Part shown: one piece after another, positions 44,921 through 54,720 of the stretch | Position numbering within the stretch: the stretch's first letter is position 1 | Layout of the letters: every line of letters begins with the position of its first letter | From: Mobilitalea sibirica | Lineage (GTDB): Bacteria > Bacillota > Clostridia > Lachnospirales > Lachnospiraceae | Reading direction: 5' to 3' | Assembly: GCF_015999265.1 (NCBI RefSeq) | Contig: NZ_JAEAGR010000001.1 | Coordinates: 62,001 to 126,000, forward strand | DNA length: 64,000 nucleotides | Notes under the pieces: generated by a model | Seen by the model: only the letters and a program-made list of their open reading frames with translations | Database searches by the model: none | What the model was told of the DNA's origin: nothing | Program-made: the position numbers and the translations under genes

Positions 44921-44992
44921 AACAATTCTTATAGAGACAGCGAAGCTTTCGTTCCTCACAAAAAAACATGATAACAGAAAGGAGGAGTGCAT

Positions 44993-45937
44993 GTGATAAA
45001 ATATATAGGTAAGCGATTATTTTATGCAGCATTAACATTACTTGCCTTAACTGCATTAACATTTTTTATGATGCGTTGGCTACCCGGCGATCCTTTCATT
45101 GGGGAAAAAGCGATACCAGAAACTACAATGAAAGCTTTGAACAAAAAATACGGACTTGATAAGCCGATGCTGGAACAGTTATTTATGTATATTGGTAATG
45201 TTTTAAAGGGAGACTTAGGTCATTCCATACATTATAATCGACCTGTTAATGATATTATTGCACAAGCATTTCCATATTCATTTGATTTAGGTATAAGAGC
45301 ACTTATTTTTGCAACTATTATGGGTGTATTTTTAGGTATTGTAGCAGCAGTAAAAAGAGGTACCCATTGGGATACCCTAACCATGTTGTTAGCTATTATC
45401 GGTGTATCCGTACCCAGCTTTATCGTGGGTTCCTTACTACAGTATTTCCTGGGGTTGAGAGTATATCAAATATTTGATGTTAGATTGTTCCCGATTACAG
45501 GATGGAACACCTTTGCCAGTAAGATACTACCTTCTTTTGCTTTAAGTTTTGGTTCCTTGGCCACGATTTCCAGGCTGATGAGAACCAGTATGTTGGATGT
45601 TCTCGGTCAGGATTATATTAAAACAGCGAAATCAAAAGGTTTATCCCAGAAGAAAATTATCTGGAAGCATGCCGTTCGTAATGCGATCATGCCGGTAATT
45701 ACGGTGCTTGGACCGATTGCTGCTGCAGTACTGACCGGAGCCTTTGTAATTGAAAATATATTCTCTATTCCGGGAATGGGTAGATTCTTTGTACTTAGTA
45801 TCCAGGCACAGGATTACACCATGATTTCAGGTACCACTTTATGCTATGGAGCCTTTTTGGTAATTGCGAATCTTATTGTGGACCTTGCTTATGGTTTCAT
45901 TGATCCCCGAGTTAAACTTACGAATGTAAAGGAGTGA
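44993..45937 (+). CDS. oppB: Oligopeptide ABC transporter permease B
   Basis: 314 residues, six membrane helices. The permease EAA-type loop reads SKGLSQKKIIWKHAVRNA. An in-frame GTG at 44987 is 1 nt from GGAGG; the GTG at 44993 has 7-nt spacing and yields the family-typical MIKYIGKRL. It pairs with OppC to form the channel. oppC starts 7 nt after its stop. Confidence 0.93.
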   Translation: MIKYIGKRLFYAALTLLALTALTFFMMRWLPGDPFIGEKAIPETTMKALNKKYGLDKPMLEQLFMYIGNVLKGDLGHSIHYNRPVNDIIAQAFPYSFDLGIRALIFATIMGVFLGIVAAVKRGTHWDTLTMLLAIIGVSVPSFIVGSLLQYFLGLRVYQIFDVRLFPITGWNTFASKILPSFALSFGSLATISRLMRTSMLDVLGQDYIKTAKSKGLSQKKIIWKHAVRNAIMPVITVLGPIAAAVLTGAFVIENIFSIPGMGRFFVLSIQAQDYTMISGTTLCYGAFLVIANLIVDLAYGFIDPRVKLTNVKE

Positions 45938-45944
45938 TGAGAGC

Positions 45945-46982
45945 ATGAGTAAAAAAAATGTGAAAGAAAATAAATTAAATAAGATAAATGACTTAAATAA
46001 TGAGAATATAACGGATATGAATAACAATTCCCAAGAAATAACACCGGAGAAGATTGATGTAAGCCGTTTTGAATGGATAGGATCAAATACTACAGAAAGC
46101 GAAACTATCTCCAGACCCAGCACCAGTTATTGGAAGGATGCGATGCATCGTCTGCGTAGGAACAAAGCAGCCATGATATGTTTAATTATCATAGGAATTA
46201 TCGGTATTTTATCTATTATAATACCTATAATATCTCCTTATACAGTGAGTGAACAGCATGTAACTCATACCTATGCAAAAATCGGATATACAGATCCGGG
46301 AGATGGACATGTGCATCTGTTTGGAACAGATTCTTTGGGGCGAGATGTTTTTACAAGAATATGGTACGGAGCTAGAATCTCATTATTCATTTCCTTTACA
46401 GCGGTATTTGTTAATGTGATTATCGGTATTATCTATGGTGGTATTGCCGGTTACATTGGCGGAGCTGTAGATAACGTCATGATGAGAATTATTGAGATTA
46501 TTAATGGTATTCCTTATCTGATTATCGTTATTTTATTAATGATGATAATGCCGAAGGGTATCATGACAATTGTTGTAGCCTATGCTGCGGTTGCTTGGAC
46601 CGGTATGGCACGATTGGTTCGTGGCCAGATTATGAGTTTGAAACAACAGGATTATGTTGTGGCAGCGAAAGTAATGGGAGCAAAACCATCAAGAATTATC
46701 GGAAAACACTTACTTCCGAATACATTTAGTGTTGTTATTGTTCATATAACACTGTCTATACCAAGCGCAATCTTTACAGAAGCATTTTTAAGTTATATCG
46801 GACTTGGTGTGCCAGTACCCTATGCAAGTTGGGGAACCCTGGCAAATGAGGGAAGACAGTTGTTCCAGATGTATCCACACCTGTTAATTATTCCTGCAAT
46901 CTGCATCAGTTTAACGATGTTATCCTTCAATCTGTTGGGTGATGGATTACGTGATGCATTGGATCCTAAGTTAAGGAGGTAA
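45945..46982 (+). CDS. oppC: Oligopeptide ABC transporter permease C
   Basis: 345 residues. A hydrophilic, Asn/Lys-rich N-terminal extension of about 65 residues, longer than usual, precedes the OppC_N region (HRLRRNKAAMICLIIIG) and five more membrane helices. The EAA loop is KVMGAKPSRIIGKHLLPN, and the C-terminus ends in DGLRDALDPKLRR. GGAGTG precedes the ATG. Confidence 0.93.
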   Translation: MSKKNVKENKLNKINDLNNENITDMNNNSQEITPEKIDVSRFEWIGSNTTESETISRPSTSYWKDAMHRLRRNKAAMICLIIIGIIGILSIIIPIISPYTVSEQHVTHTYAKIGYTDPGDGHVHLFGTDSLGRDVFTRIWYGARISLFISFTAVFVNVIIGIIYGGIAGYIGGAVDNVMMRIIEIINGIPYLIIVILLMMIMPKGIMTIVVAYAAVAWTGMARLVRGQIMSLKQQDYVVAAKVMGAKPSRIIGKHLLPNTFSVVIVHITLSIPSAIFTEAFLSYIGLGVPVPYASWGTLANEGRQLFQMYPHLLIIPAICISLTMLSFNLLGDGLRDALDPKLRR

Positions 46983-46986
46983 CGTG

Positions 46987-47988
46987 ATGAATAAAGTGTT
47001 AGAGGTTAATGACTTACATGTATCCTTCGATACTTATGCCGGTGAGGTTAAAGCGGTTCGCGGTGTCACCTTTGAATTACATGAAGGAGAGGTCCTCGCT
47101 ATTGTTGGCGAAAGTGGTTGTGGTAAGAGTGTAACAGCTCAAACCATAATGAAGTTGAATCCGATGCCTCCCGCAAGGATTGTAAGTGGAGAGATACAGT
47201 TAGCCGGTAAAAATATAGTAAAAGCAACTGAAAAGGAAATGATGAATATCCGCGGTAAGGATGTCAGTATGATCTTCCAGGATCCTATGACCTGTTTAAA
47301 TCCTACGATGCAGGTGGGTAAACAGTTAACCGAAGCCATCAGACATCATCAGAACCTTTCAAAAGAAGCGGCCCATAAAGAGGCACTTCGATTATTGGAA
47401 TTGGTTAATATTCCTAACGTAAAACAGAGAGCAAAGCAGTACCCTCATGAGTTTTCAGGTGGTATGAGACAGAGAGTTATGATAGCTATGGCTTTGTCCT
47501 GTGCACCAAAGTTACTGATAGCGGATGAACCTACGACTGCTCTTGATGTTACTATTCAAGCACAGATTATGGACCTGCTTCAGGAAATTAAAGAAAAAAC
47601 CAATACTGCTATTATATTAATTACACATGATCTGGGTGTAGTAGCCAGCATGGCAGACCGTGTTGCGGTTATGTATGCAGGTAAAGTTGTTGAAACCGGA
47701 ACAGCGGAGGAGATATTCTATCGTCCTTCCCATCCGTATACAAGAGCACTTCTTAAAAGTCTTCCTACTGTAGAGATGGATCGTAGCGTAAGACTGGTTT
47801 CCATCGCCGGTACACCGCCGGATTTGTTAAATCCTCCGGTAGGATGTCCATTTGCCAGCAGATGTGAACATGCCATGAAGATCTGTATAGAAGAGATGCC
47901 ACCTCAGTTTGATCCTAGTGATAATCACCAAGCAGCCTGCTGGTTACTTCATGAGGATTGTCCTAGTAAAAAGGATGGAGGTGAGTAG
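46987..47988 (+). CDS. oppD: Oligopeptide ABC transporter ATPase D
   Basis: 333 residues. Walker A GESGCGKS, signature FSGGMRQR, Walker B LLIADEPTTALD, and the oligopeptide C-terminal cysteine motif (PFASRCEHAMKIC...CW), which may hold an iron-sulfur cluster or zinc. A GTG at 46984 is less likely than the ATG at 46987, 7 nt from GGAGG. It energises uptake with OppF. Confidence 0.94.
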   Translation: MNKVLEVNDLHVSFDTYAGEVKAVRGVTFELHEGEVLAIVGESGCGKSVTAQTIMKLNPMPPARIVSGEIQLAGKNIVKATEKEMMNIRGKDVSMIFQDPMTCLNPTMQVGKQLTEAIRHHQNLSKEAAHKEALRLLELVNIPNVKQRAKQYPHEFSGGMRQRVMIAMALSCAPKLLIADEPTTALDVTIQAQIMDLLQEIKEKTNTAIILITHDLGVVASMADRVAVMYAGKVVETGTAEEIFYRPSHPYTRALLKSLPTVEMDRSVRLVSIAGTPPDLLNPPVGCPFASRCEHAMKICIEEMPPQFDPSDNHQAACWLLHEDCPSKKDGGE

Positions 47989-47990
47989 CA

Positions 47991-48965
47991 ATGGAAAATA
48001 AGAATTTTGATGTTAATAAACTATTGGAAATCCAGGATGTATCAAAGCATTTTAGAGTGTCCGAAGGAATATTAAAAGCAGTGAATCATGTGAAGCTGGA
48101 TATCTATAAGGGTGAAACCTTAGGACTTGTTGGTGAATCCGGTTGTGGAAAGTCCACTCTTGGTAAGGTGTTAATGGGTATTTATATGCCAACGGAAGGT
48201 AAGCTTGTATATCATGGGAAGAAAGAAATGGAGATTAACAAGAAAACTCATTTTGAGTATTCCAAGATGGCTCAGATAATTTTCCAGGATCCGTATTCCT
48301 CCCTTGACCCCCGTATGACGGTAGGCTCCATCATTGAAGAGGGTATGATTATCCATAAGATGTATGATAAGAAGAGACGTCAGGAAAGAGTCTATGAACT
48401 TTTGGAGCTGGTAGGCTTAAATAAGGAGCATGCGAATCGATTTCCTCATGAATTTTCCGGTGGTCAGAGACAGCGTATCGGAATTGCGAGAGCTTTAGCA
48501 ATCGAGCCTGAGTTTATCGTATGTGATGAACCGATCTCTGCCTTGGACGTATCCATTCAGTCTCAGATTATTAACTTATTACATGATTTACAGAAAAAAC
48601 TTAATTTAACCTATCTATTTATTGCCCACGACTTAAATATCGTTAAGTATATCAGTGATCGTATCGCTGTTATGTACTTGGGTAATATTGTAGAGCTGGC
48701 ATCCAGTAAGGATTTATATGAGAATACACTTCATCCTTATTCACAGGCGTTACTATCCGCAGTTCCTATTCCGGACCCGGATAAGGAAGCCCAGAAACAA
48801 CGCCAGATATTAACCGGTGACGTACCTAGCCCGATTAATACACCAAAGGGCTGCCCTTTTGCAGGTCGTTGTCCTCGTGCAACTGATATCTGCAGACAGG
48901 AAAAACCTGTATTAGAGATGAAACAGGGTCATCTGGTAGCATGTCATCATGTAGAGAGTAGATAA
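47991..48965 (+). CDS. oppF: Oligopeptide ABC transporter ATPase F
   Basis: 324 residues. Walker A GESGCGKS, signature FSGGQRQR, Walker B FIVCDEPISALD, and the C-terminal cysteine-rich motif (CPFAGRCPRATDIC). It starts 2 nt after oppD, whose last codons supply GGAGG. A terminator follows at 49014. Confidence 0.94.
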   Translation: MENKNFDVNKLLEIQDVSKHFRVSEGILKAVNHVKLDIYKGETLGLVGESGCGKSTLGKVLMGIYMPTEGKLVYHGKKEMEINKKTHFEYSKMAQIIFQDPYSSLDPRMTVGSIIEEGMIIHKMYDKKRRQERVYELLELVGLNKEHANRFPHEFSGGQRQRIGIARALAIEPEFIVCDEPISALDVSIQSQIINLLHDLQKKLNLTYLFIAHDLNIVKYISDRIAVMYLGNIVELASSKDLYENTLHPYSQALLSAVPIPDPDKEAQKQRQILTGDVPSPINTPKGCPFAGRCPRATDICRQEKPVLEMKQGHLVACHHVESR

Positions 48966-49013
48966 TAACCAAGAACTGCGTAGGATTAAATACAGAAAAG
49001 TATAAAATAAAGC

Positions 49014-49058
49014 GGAGCATCAACTTTGTCAATTAAGACTAAAGTGGTGCTCCTTTTT
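49014..49058 (+). terminator. Terminator of the opp operon
   Basis: GGAGCATCAACTTT (49014-49027) pairs with AAAGTGGTGCTCC (49041-49053), followed by T5. The 49059-49331 stretch beyond it is AT-rich with nothing recognisable. Confidence 0.85.
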
Positions 49059-49331
49059 GGTGTACCAAAAGCAAAATGTAGGGAATTGTTAACAAGACAT
49101 TAATGTTCAAAAGAACGGTTAACATCTCTGATGATAAAGCGTATAATCACCAAACAAATATTTCAGTAAATGTAGACATGATATTCATGATTGTACATTA
49201 TGTAAAGATTATTAAATTAGAATAAGTGAACAACATGTTAAAGCTATAAGGTAGTAAAAGTGTACACGATATTAAAGATTATAAAGTAGTAATAGGTGGG
49301 CATTGTGTCTAGAATTTTATATTATAAGAAA

Positions 49332-49360
49332 GTGACAAGACTAAGTTCTGGTGCTATAAT
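49332..49360 (+). promoter_or_regulatory. Promoter of the GNAT gene at 49412
   Basis: GTGACA (49332-49337), a 17-bp spacer and TATAAT (49355-49360), about 50 nt before the ATG. Confidence 0.65.
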
Positions 49361-49411
49361 ATTGGAATAATAATTCTAACAATTACAAGTGGAACTATAA
49401 GGAGTTACATA

Positions 49412-49963
49412 ATGAACACGAATTCAAACATTCGCATGGCAACCCTGGAGGATGCTTCGTCTATCTATGCCATCTATGAACCATATATTTTAAATACCGC
49501 TATTACCTTTGAATACGATCCGGTTCCTGTGGAGGTATTCCAAAGTCGGATGGAGACTGTCCTAAAGCAGTTCCCATGGCTTGTTTATGAGAGGGATGGC
49601 AAGGTATTGGGCTATGCTTACTGTGCAAAATTTAAAGAAAGAGCAGCGTTTGATTGGGATTGTGAGTGCTCTGTCTATATTGATGAGAAGTACCATCATC
49701 AAGGAATTGCATCTGCCCTATATGAGAAGCTTTTTGATCTTGTGAAGCAACAAGGATATTATACAGTATATGCTCTAATAACGAATCATCATGAAAGCAG
49801 TATTCATTTGCATAAAAAATTCGGCTTCACAAAAGTAGGAATTTATCAAAAAACAGGATTTAAGATGGGAAAGTGGTGGGACCTATTAGTTATGGAAAAA
49901 AGATTATACCCCTATGATAAATCCCCAATACCGCCAAAATCCATCAATGAAATATCTTATTAA
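49412..49963 (+). CDS. GNAT acetyltransferase, phosphinothricin/methionine-sulfone acetyltransferase type
   Basis: 183 residues. The pattern NTAITFEYDPVP, YCAKFKERAAFDW and VYIDEKYHHQGIASALY, then VGIYQKTGFKMGKWWDLLVMEK, is typical of the Pat/Bar/YncA branch, which acetylates phosphinothricin or methionine sulfoximine/sulfone. The natural substrate is usually unknown. AGGAG lies 8 nt before the ATG. Confidence 0.88.
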   Translation: MNTNSNIRMATLEDASSIYAIYEPYILNTAITFEYDPVPVEVFQSRMETVLKQFPWLVYERDGKVLGYAYCAKFKERAAFDWDCECSVYIDEKYHHQGIASALYEKLFDLVKQQGYYTVYALITNHHESSIHLHKKFGFTKVGIYQKTGFKMGKWWDLLVMEKRLYPYDKSPIPPKSINEISY

Positions 49964-50090
49964 TAGTAATTAATTAATACTATTTGTAAAATAATGAATG
50001 ATACTTGTATTTCGCGCTGTTGGAATATATTTTTTAGAAAAAAGTCGTATGTGATAAAATAAAAAAGAAAATAAAATTACGCTGTATAAA

Positions 50091-50127
50091 AAGAGGAGAA
50101 TCTGTAAATGGGATTTTCCTCTTTTTT
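50091..50127 (+). terminator. Terminator before the exopolysaccharide operon
   Basis: AGAGGA-type arms (AAGAGGAGAATC with GGATTTTCCTCTT, G-U pairs included) followed by a T-run. It ends the GNAT transcript. Confidence 0.7.
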
Positions 50128-50138
50128 CCAAATAAAGG

Positions 50139-50167
50139 TTGATTTTGTAAAAATCATATTATATAAT
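50139..50167 (+). promoter_or_regulatory. Promoter of the exopolysaccharide operon
   Basis: TTGATT (50139-50144), a 17-bp spacer and TATAAT (50162-50167), about 60 nt before the first gene. No JUMPstart or ops element is seen. Confidence 0.7.
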
Positions 50168-50229
50168 CCTTTTGTTGATTGAATAAATATGAATTTCCAA
50201 TGTAAATTCTATAAGCTTGGAGGTAGCTT

Positions 50230-50952
50230 ATGCAAGGTTATTGCGATATCCATTGCCATATTCTCCCGGGGGTTGATGATGGTGCTAAAGACATGGAAGA
50301 GACTTGCCGCATGCTATCCATCGCTTATAACGAAGGACTACGTACTATAGTAATGACTCCGCATTATTATGTAGGTATGGAGCGTATACCGAAGGATAGA
50401 TTACTGGAGTTGAAGAAAAAGGTAGGTGAAGCTGCACAACTTATAGATAAGGAGTTCAAACTATTTCTGGGAAATGAGATTTTATACTTCACAGATATTA
50501 TAAATGCTCTAAAGCGTGGTGAGGCCCTGACAATCAATGACACTCGATACATATTAGTGGAGTTTTTAGCGGAAAGTACTTTTCGAGAGATATGGAAGGG
50601 ACTCAGTCAGTGTATTCACGCGGGTTATATACCTATCCTTGCCCATGCAGAGAGATATTTAGATCTAGTGAATAAACCGGACTTCGTACATGAACTTATA
50701 AAGTTAGGAGCATATATCCAAATTAACCTATCAAGTACAGTAAGAAGATTTTCAAAAAGGACAAGCTTTTGCCATAAGCTAATAAAACGAGGCTGGGTAC
50801 ATTTTTTGGGAACTGATTCTCATGGAGCTGATGAAAGATCACCAATCGCAAAAGCAGCAATAAAACGGTTGCAGAAGAAGTACGGTGAGGGAGCCGTATA
50901 TAAAATAATGAAAGAGAACCCGATGAGGATGCTGGAGAATAAGATAATATAA
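50230..50952 (+). CDS. CpsB/YwqE-type protein-tyrosine phosphatase (PHP domain)
   Basis: 240 residues of the PHP superfamily. Metal ligands are in DIHCHILPGVDDGAKD, TPHYY, HAERY and GTDSHG. These manganese-dependent enzymes dephosphorylate the operon's tyrosine kinase. TTGGAGG stands 7 nt before the ATG. First gene of the operon, followed by the co-polymerase. Confidence 0.92.
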   Translation: MQGYCDIHCHILPGVDDGAKDMEETCRMLSIAYNEGLRTIVMTPHYYVGMERIPKDRLLELKKKVGEAAQLIDKEFKLFLGNEILYFTDIINALKRGEALTINDTRYILVEFLAESTFREIWKGLSQCIHAGYIPILAHAERYLDLVNKPDFVHELIKLGAYIQINLSSTVRRFSKRTSFCHKLIKRGWVHFLGTDSHGADERSPIAKAAIKRLQKKYGEGAVYKIMKENPMRMLENKII

Positions 50953-50973
50953 TACTTAATAAGGAGCAGTAGA

Positions 50974-51723
50974 ATGGATGTTAAGAGCAATGAAGCAGTA
51001 GAGATAGATATTAAAGAACTGTTTTCGGTTTTATTACATAAGATATGGATAATAATTATGGCCGGTATTGTAGGAGCAATAGTTATAGGACTTATCAACC
51101 AGTATATGATAACTCCAATTTATACTTCAACAACATCAATATATGTAATTCATCGTCAGGATGAGTCAAAGACAACCTATTCAGATTTACAGTCAGGTGC
51201 GCAGTTAACGCAGGACTATATGATCTTGGTAACAAGCCGCCCGGTAATGGAGAAAGTGATTGAGAACCTTGGTATCGACGATATGTCACCGGGAGAATTG
51301 GCAGATATGATATATATAGTTAATCCGGACGGCACCCGTATCTTGGAAATCAGTGTAGTTAACAGTGATCCGGTATTAGCGAAGCAACTGGCCGATGAAA
51401 TAGCAAATGTTTCATCGGAACAGATGGTAAATATTATGGAGATTAAAAAAATCAATATTGTTGAGTACGGCAATATTCCCTCCTACCCTTCCAGTCCGGA
51501 TGTTACAAAAAACACCATATTCGGCGGTTTAGCTGGAGTTGTTGTTGCATCGTTAGCAATCATCATTGTACACATGATGAATGATAATATTAGGACAGCA
51601 GATGATATTGAAAAACATCTCGGGATTACAACCTTGGGTGTAATTCCTCTGGAAGAAGGAAATCGTAAAAAGAGGTTACATAGGTCTAAACAAATCAAAA
51701 GTAAAGCGGAACTGGCTAGTTAA
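50974..51723 (+). CDS. Polysaccharide co-polymerase / kinase activator (Wzz/CpsC type)
   Basis: 249 residues. A first membrane helix (about 25-45), an extracellular domain of about 125 residues (TSTTSIYVIHRQ, NVSSEQMVNIMEI), and a second helix (about 178-200) preceded by the proline-rich PSYPSSPD are visible. A short basic cytoplasmic tail follows, which in this family activates the CpsD kinase. It controls chain length. Confidence 0.92.
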   Translation: MDVKSNEAVEIDIKELFSVLLHKIWIIIMAGIVGAIVIGLINQYMITPIYTSTTSIYVIHRQDESKTTYSDLQSGAQLTQDYMILVTSRPVMEKVIENLGIDDMSPGELADMIYIVNPDGTRILEISVVNSDPVLAKQLADEIANVSSEQMVNIMEIKKINIVEYGNIPSYPSSPDVTKNTIFGGLAGVVVASLAIIIVHMMNDNIRTADDIEKHLGITTLGVIPLEEGNRKKRLHRSKQIKSKAELAS

Positions 51724-51735
51724 AGGAGATTGAAA

Positions 51736-52431
51736 ATGTTACAGGTAAATTTTGAAAATATAAATCAGCTTAGCTTTCTAAGTAATGAAGCATATAAATC
51801 ATTAAGAACGAATATACAATTCTGTGGAAGTGAAATTAAGGTAATCTGTATAACAAGTTGTTTACCGAATGAAGGAAAGTCAAATGTATCCTTTAATCTA
51901 GCCATGTCTATGGCGGAAAGTGGAAAGGAGGTTATCTTCATTGATGCTGATTTAAGAAGGTCAGTTATCGTAGGGCGCTATAAACCAGACCGGGAAGTAC
52001 TTGGGTTAACCCATTATCTCTCCGGACAGAACAGTCTGGAAGACGTTTTGTATAAATCGAATATTGATAATCTAGATATGATTTTTACAGGACCGATTCC
52101 ACCTAATCCGGCAGAACTTCTGGGAAGTGATAATTTTATTGATTTAATCAAAATGTTTCGTAACATCTATGATTATATTATTATTGATACGCCACCGATC
52201 GGAAGTGTTATTGATAGTGCCATAGTAGCTGAACAGTGTGATGGGATCGTAATGGTAATAGAGGCTAATGCCATCAGCTATAAATTCGCTCAACGAACTA
52301 TAAAACAATTGGAAAAAGCGCATAGCCGTATTCTGGGGGCGGTACTTAATAAATACGAATCAAATAAGAAGGCTTACGGATATAAAGGAAAGAAATATAA
52401 AAGATATTACAGGTACTATGAATCATACTAA
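51736..52431 (+). CDS. Bacterial tyrosine kinase (CpsD/CapB type)
   Basis: 231 residues. Walker A is the variant PNEGKSN, Walker A' is FIDADLRRS and Walker B IIIDTPP. The C-terminus is a tyrosine cluster (YGYKGKKYKRYYRYYESY), the autophosphorylation tail. A TTG at 51730 opens the frame; the ATG at 51736 is 7 nt from AAGGAG. It is the cytoplasmic half of a split BY-kinase working with the preceding gene, and is reversed by the phosphatase at 50230. Confidence 0.93.
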   Translation: MLQVNFENINQLSFLSNEAYKSLRTNIQFCGSEIKVICITSCLPNEGKSNVSFNLAMSMAESGKEVIFIDADLRRSVIVGRYKPDREVLGLTHYLSGQNSLEDVLYKSNIDNLDMIFTGPIPPNPAELLGSDNFIDLIKMFRNIYDYIIIDTPPIGSVIDSAIVAEQCDGIVMVIEANAISYKFAQRTIKQLEKAHSRILGAVLNKYESNKKAYGYKGKKYKRYYRYYESY

Positions 52432-52560
52432 TATCTTAGAATAAAAGTTTTATTAATCATCTTACCAATGAAAAATATTAAATACAAAAGACTAATTCCA
52501 AAAAAGAAACTTAGTTGATGGATATAGTTAACCGGTAGTGTTTCATAGGGAGATGAAAAA

Positions 52561-53286
52561 ATGCAATTATTAAATAAGAGTGAAGAACCAGTAGAGAATA
52601 GAATGCAAAGAAAGCGTTCTATGCTTCCTTTCATTACGATTTTTATATTAATAGCCATTATAAGTGTTATTCATATTGCCAAATTACTTAATAAAGTAGA
52701 CCAAAATAGAAGTATACCTGCTATTTCCAATTACTCTGATGTATCACGAAAGGATGGTCTCAACGATGCTGAAATGTCTTTAATGAATCAGCTTTCAGAT
52801 CTGGTTATCAATTTAGGGAGTACTCACAGTCAAAATTCCCAATACCATATCTATTATAATTATTTGAATCAACACTTGCGTAATGAAAAAGTTGATTTAA
52901 GTATAGATATATCCTATAAAGCACAGTTATTAGTTAATGATTTAATTAATGTTTTAGGGCTAGAATCTAGGAAGGATCTAAAGGATATGTCTTTTGATGG
53001 AAGAAGAGTAGTAGTGTATCTTTCAGAGGAAATATATAAATTATGTGGTCTTAGTATTGATATTAACGTTGAAGGTGAAATTACGCAGATTAGCGATAGT
53101 AAAGGGCATAATTTATACATATCAAATAATGCAAAAAATAATAGTAAATTAAATATCGATGCCTTGATGATAATCCTTGGGATAATCTTAACTTTAATAA
53201 TCACTTGTATTATCATTGCCAGAAAGAACAGATTATTTGTAAAGGAAGTGATTTACAATGGGTTTGATGAAAAAGAATTTGCCTAA
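52561..53286 (+). CDS. Two-helix membrane protein of unknown function in the exopolysaccharide operon
   Basis: 241 residues. A helix at about 20-40 and another at about 200-222 bracket an extracellular domain of about 155 residues. It is not a repeat of CpsC, lacks its proline motif, and I do not recognise it. AGGGAGATG precedes the ATG. Its last 29 nt overlap the sugar transferase gene, so the two are coupled. It could help the transferase or serve export. Confidence 0.75.
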   Translation: MQLLNKSEEPVENRMQRKRSMLPFITIFILIAIISVIHIAKLLNKVDQNRSIPAISNYSDVSRKDGLNDAEMSLMNQLSDLVINLGSTHSQNSQYHIYYNYLNQHLRNEKVDLSIDISYKAQLLVNDLINVLGLESRKDLKDMSFDGRRVVVYLSEEIYKLCGLSIDINVEGEITQISDSKGHNLYISNNAKNNSKLNIDALMIILGIILTLIITCIIIARKNRLFVKEVIYNGFDEKEFA

Positions 53287-54679
53287 TAAGTATTTACTTC
53301 TGGTTGACTTATTCTGCATCCTGATATCTTTTTTACTATCTATGTGGGTTCGTTTTGGGGAGATTACAGATATATGGTTAAATACAAAAATATATGGATC
53401 AGCACTAATCATAATTCTTTTGTTATACATTGTAATTTATTACATATATGATACTTACAGTAAGTTATTTAAGCGGGGGTTTTTAGAGGAGATGTTTATT
53501 CTTCTAAAGATTAACTGTGCTCTAGCAGTCTCTTTAACTGCTGTAATGTTTTTATTTCAAGAAGGAGGTTCTTACTCCAGATTATTTTTCTTTTGTTTCT
53601 TTATATTAAACATACTTATTACATATATCACCAGACAATATTATAAAGTCCTTTTGCTGGCTGTCTATAAAAAAAGCAGCTCCAGTCATAAGATTATGAT
53701 AATTACCACCTCAGATCAAGTAAAAAAAGTTATAGCAAAATTTATGAATGAAAACGAATGGGAATATCAGATTACATATCTTACAATACTGGATATTTCT
53801 ATGATAGGTCAAAGAATTGAAGGTATTGAGGTTAAGGCTGACATTCATAATATGTTTGATGTGGCTAGGTTGGAGGTATTAGATGGTGCGTTTATACATA
53901 TACCAAATGATAATACATTGAGTATTAATCTGGAGGAAATAGTTCAGCAATTTCAAACAATGGGAATTACTGTAGATATCAGTATTAATACCTTTGGTTT
54001 AAAAATTAATGAAAAAGTTGTCAGAGAAATGAGTGGATATAATGTGCTCACTTTTAGTACTCGGATATTCAATGAAAGCCAAATGTTATTTAAACGGATA
54101 TTAGATATCATAGGTGGTTTGATTGGGTGTATCTTGACAATAATTCTTACACTATTTATCGCTCCGGTGATCTATATTGAATCACCGGGTCCTATATTCT
54201 TCTCTCAGATACGGATTGGCAAAAACGGTAGACGTTTTCGTATCTATAAGTTTCGTTCTATGTATATGGATGCAGAGGAGAGATTAGCAGAACTTATGGC
54301 TCACAATGAAATGAATGGTCTAATGTTTAAAATGAAAAATGATCCAAGAATCACTAAAGTAGGTAAGCTTCTAAGAAAAACCAGCTTGGATGAGTTTCCA
54401 CAGTTTTTTAATATTCTAAAAGGAGATATGAGCCTGGTAGGTACCAGACCCCCCACGGAGAAGGAGTTCCTTCAATACGAAGGAAGGCACAAGAGAAGAT
54501 TGGCATTGAAAGCAGGGCTTACCGGTCTCTGGCAGGTAAGTGGTAGAAGTGATATTAATGATTTTGAAGATGTCGTACGGCTTGATCTGGAATATATAGA
54601 TAACTGGTCAATATTGATGGATATTAAGATACTGATTAAAACAATAGGTGTAGTGGTTTTTGGTAGAGGAGCAAAATAG
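53258..54679 (+). CDS. Initiating undecaprenyl-phosphate sugar transferase
   Basis: 473 residues. Four to five N-terminal membrane helices and a CoA-binding-like cytoplasmic region precede the bacterial sugar transferase domain. That domain carries its hydrophobic re-entrant helix (LDIIGGLIGCILTIILTL), IYKFRSMY, GKLLRKTSLDEFPQ and LTGLWQVSGRSD. It loads the first sugar phosphate on the lipid carrier. Start ATG 53258 has AAGGAAGTG upstream, inside the preceding gene. Confidence 0.93.
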   Translation: MGLMKKNLPNKYLLLVDLFCILISFLLSMWVRFGEITDIWLNTKIYGSALIIILLLYIVIYYIYDTYSKLFKRGFLEEMFILLKINCALAVSLTAVMFLFQEGGSYSRLFFFCFFILNILITYITRQYYKVLLLAVYKKSSSSHKIMIITTSDQVKKVIAKFMNENEWEYQITYLTILDISMIGQRIEGIEVKADIHNMFDVARLEVLDGAFIHIPNDNTLSINLEEIVQQFQTMGITVDISINTFGLKINEKVVREMSGYNVLTFSTRIFNESQMLFKRILDIIGGLIGCILTIILTLFIAPVIYIESPGPIFFSQIRIGKNGRRFRIYKFRSMYMDAEERLAELMAHNEMNGLMFKMKNDPRITKVGKLLRKTSLDEFPQFFNILKGDMSLVGTRPPTEKEFLQYEGRHKRRLALKAGLTGLWQVSGRSDINDFEDVVRLDLEYIDNWSILMDIKILIKTIGVVVFGRGAK

Positions 54680-54720
54680 AATCTGAAGAATTAAATTATA
54701 TAAAATAAGAGAGTGATTAT

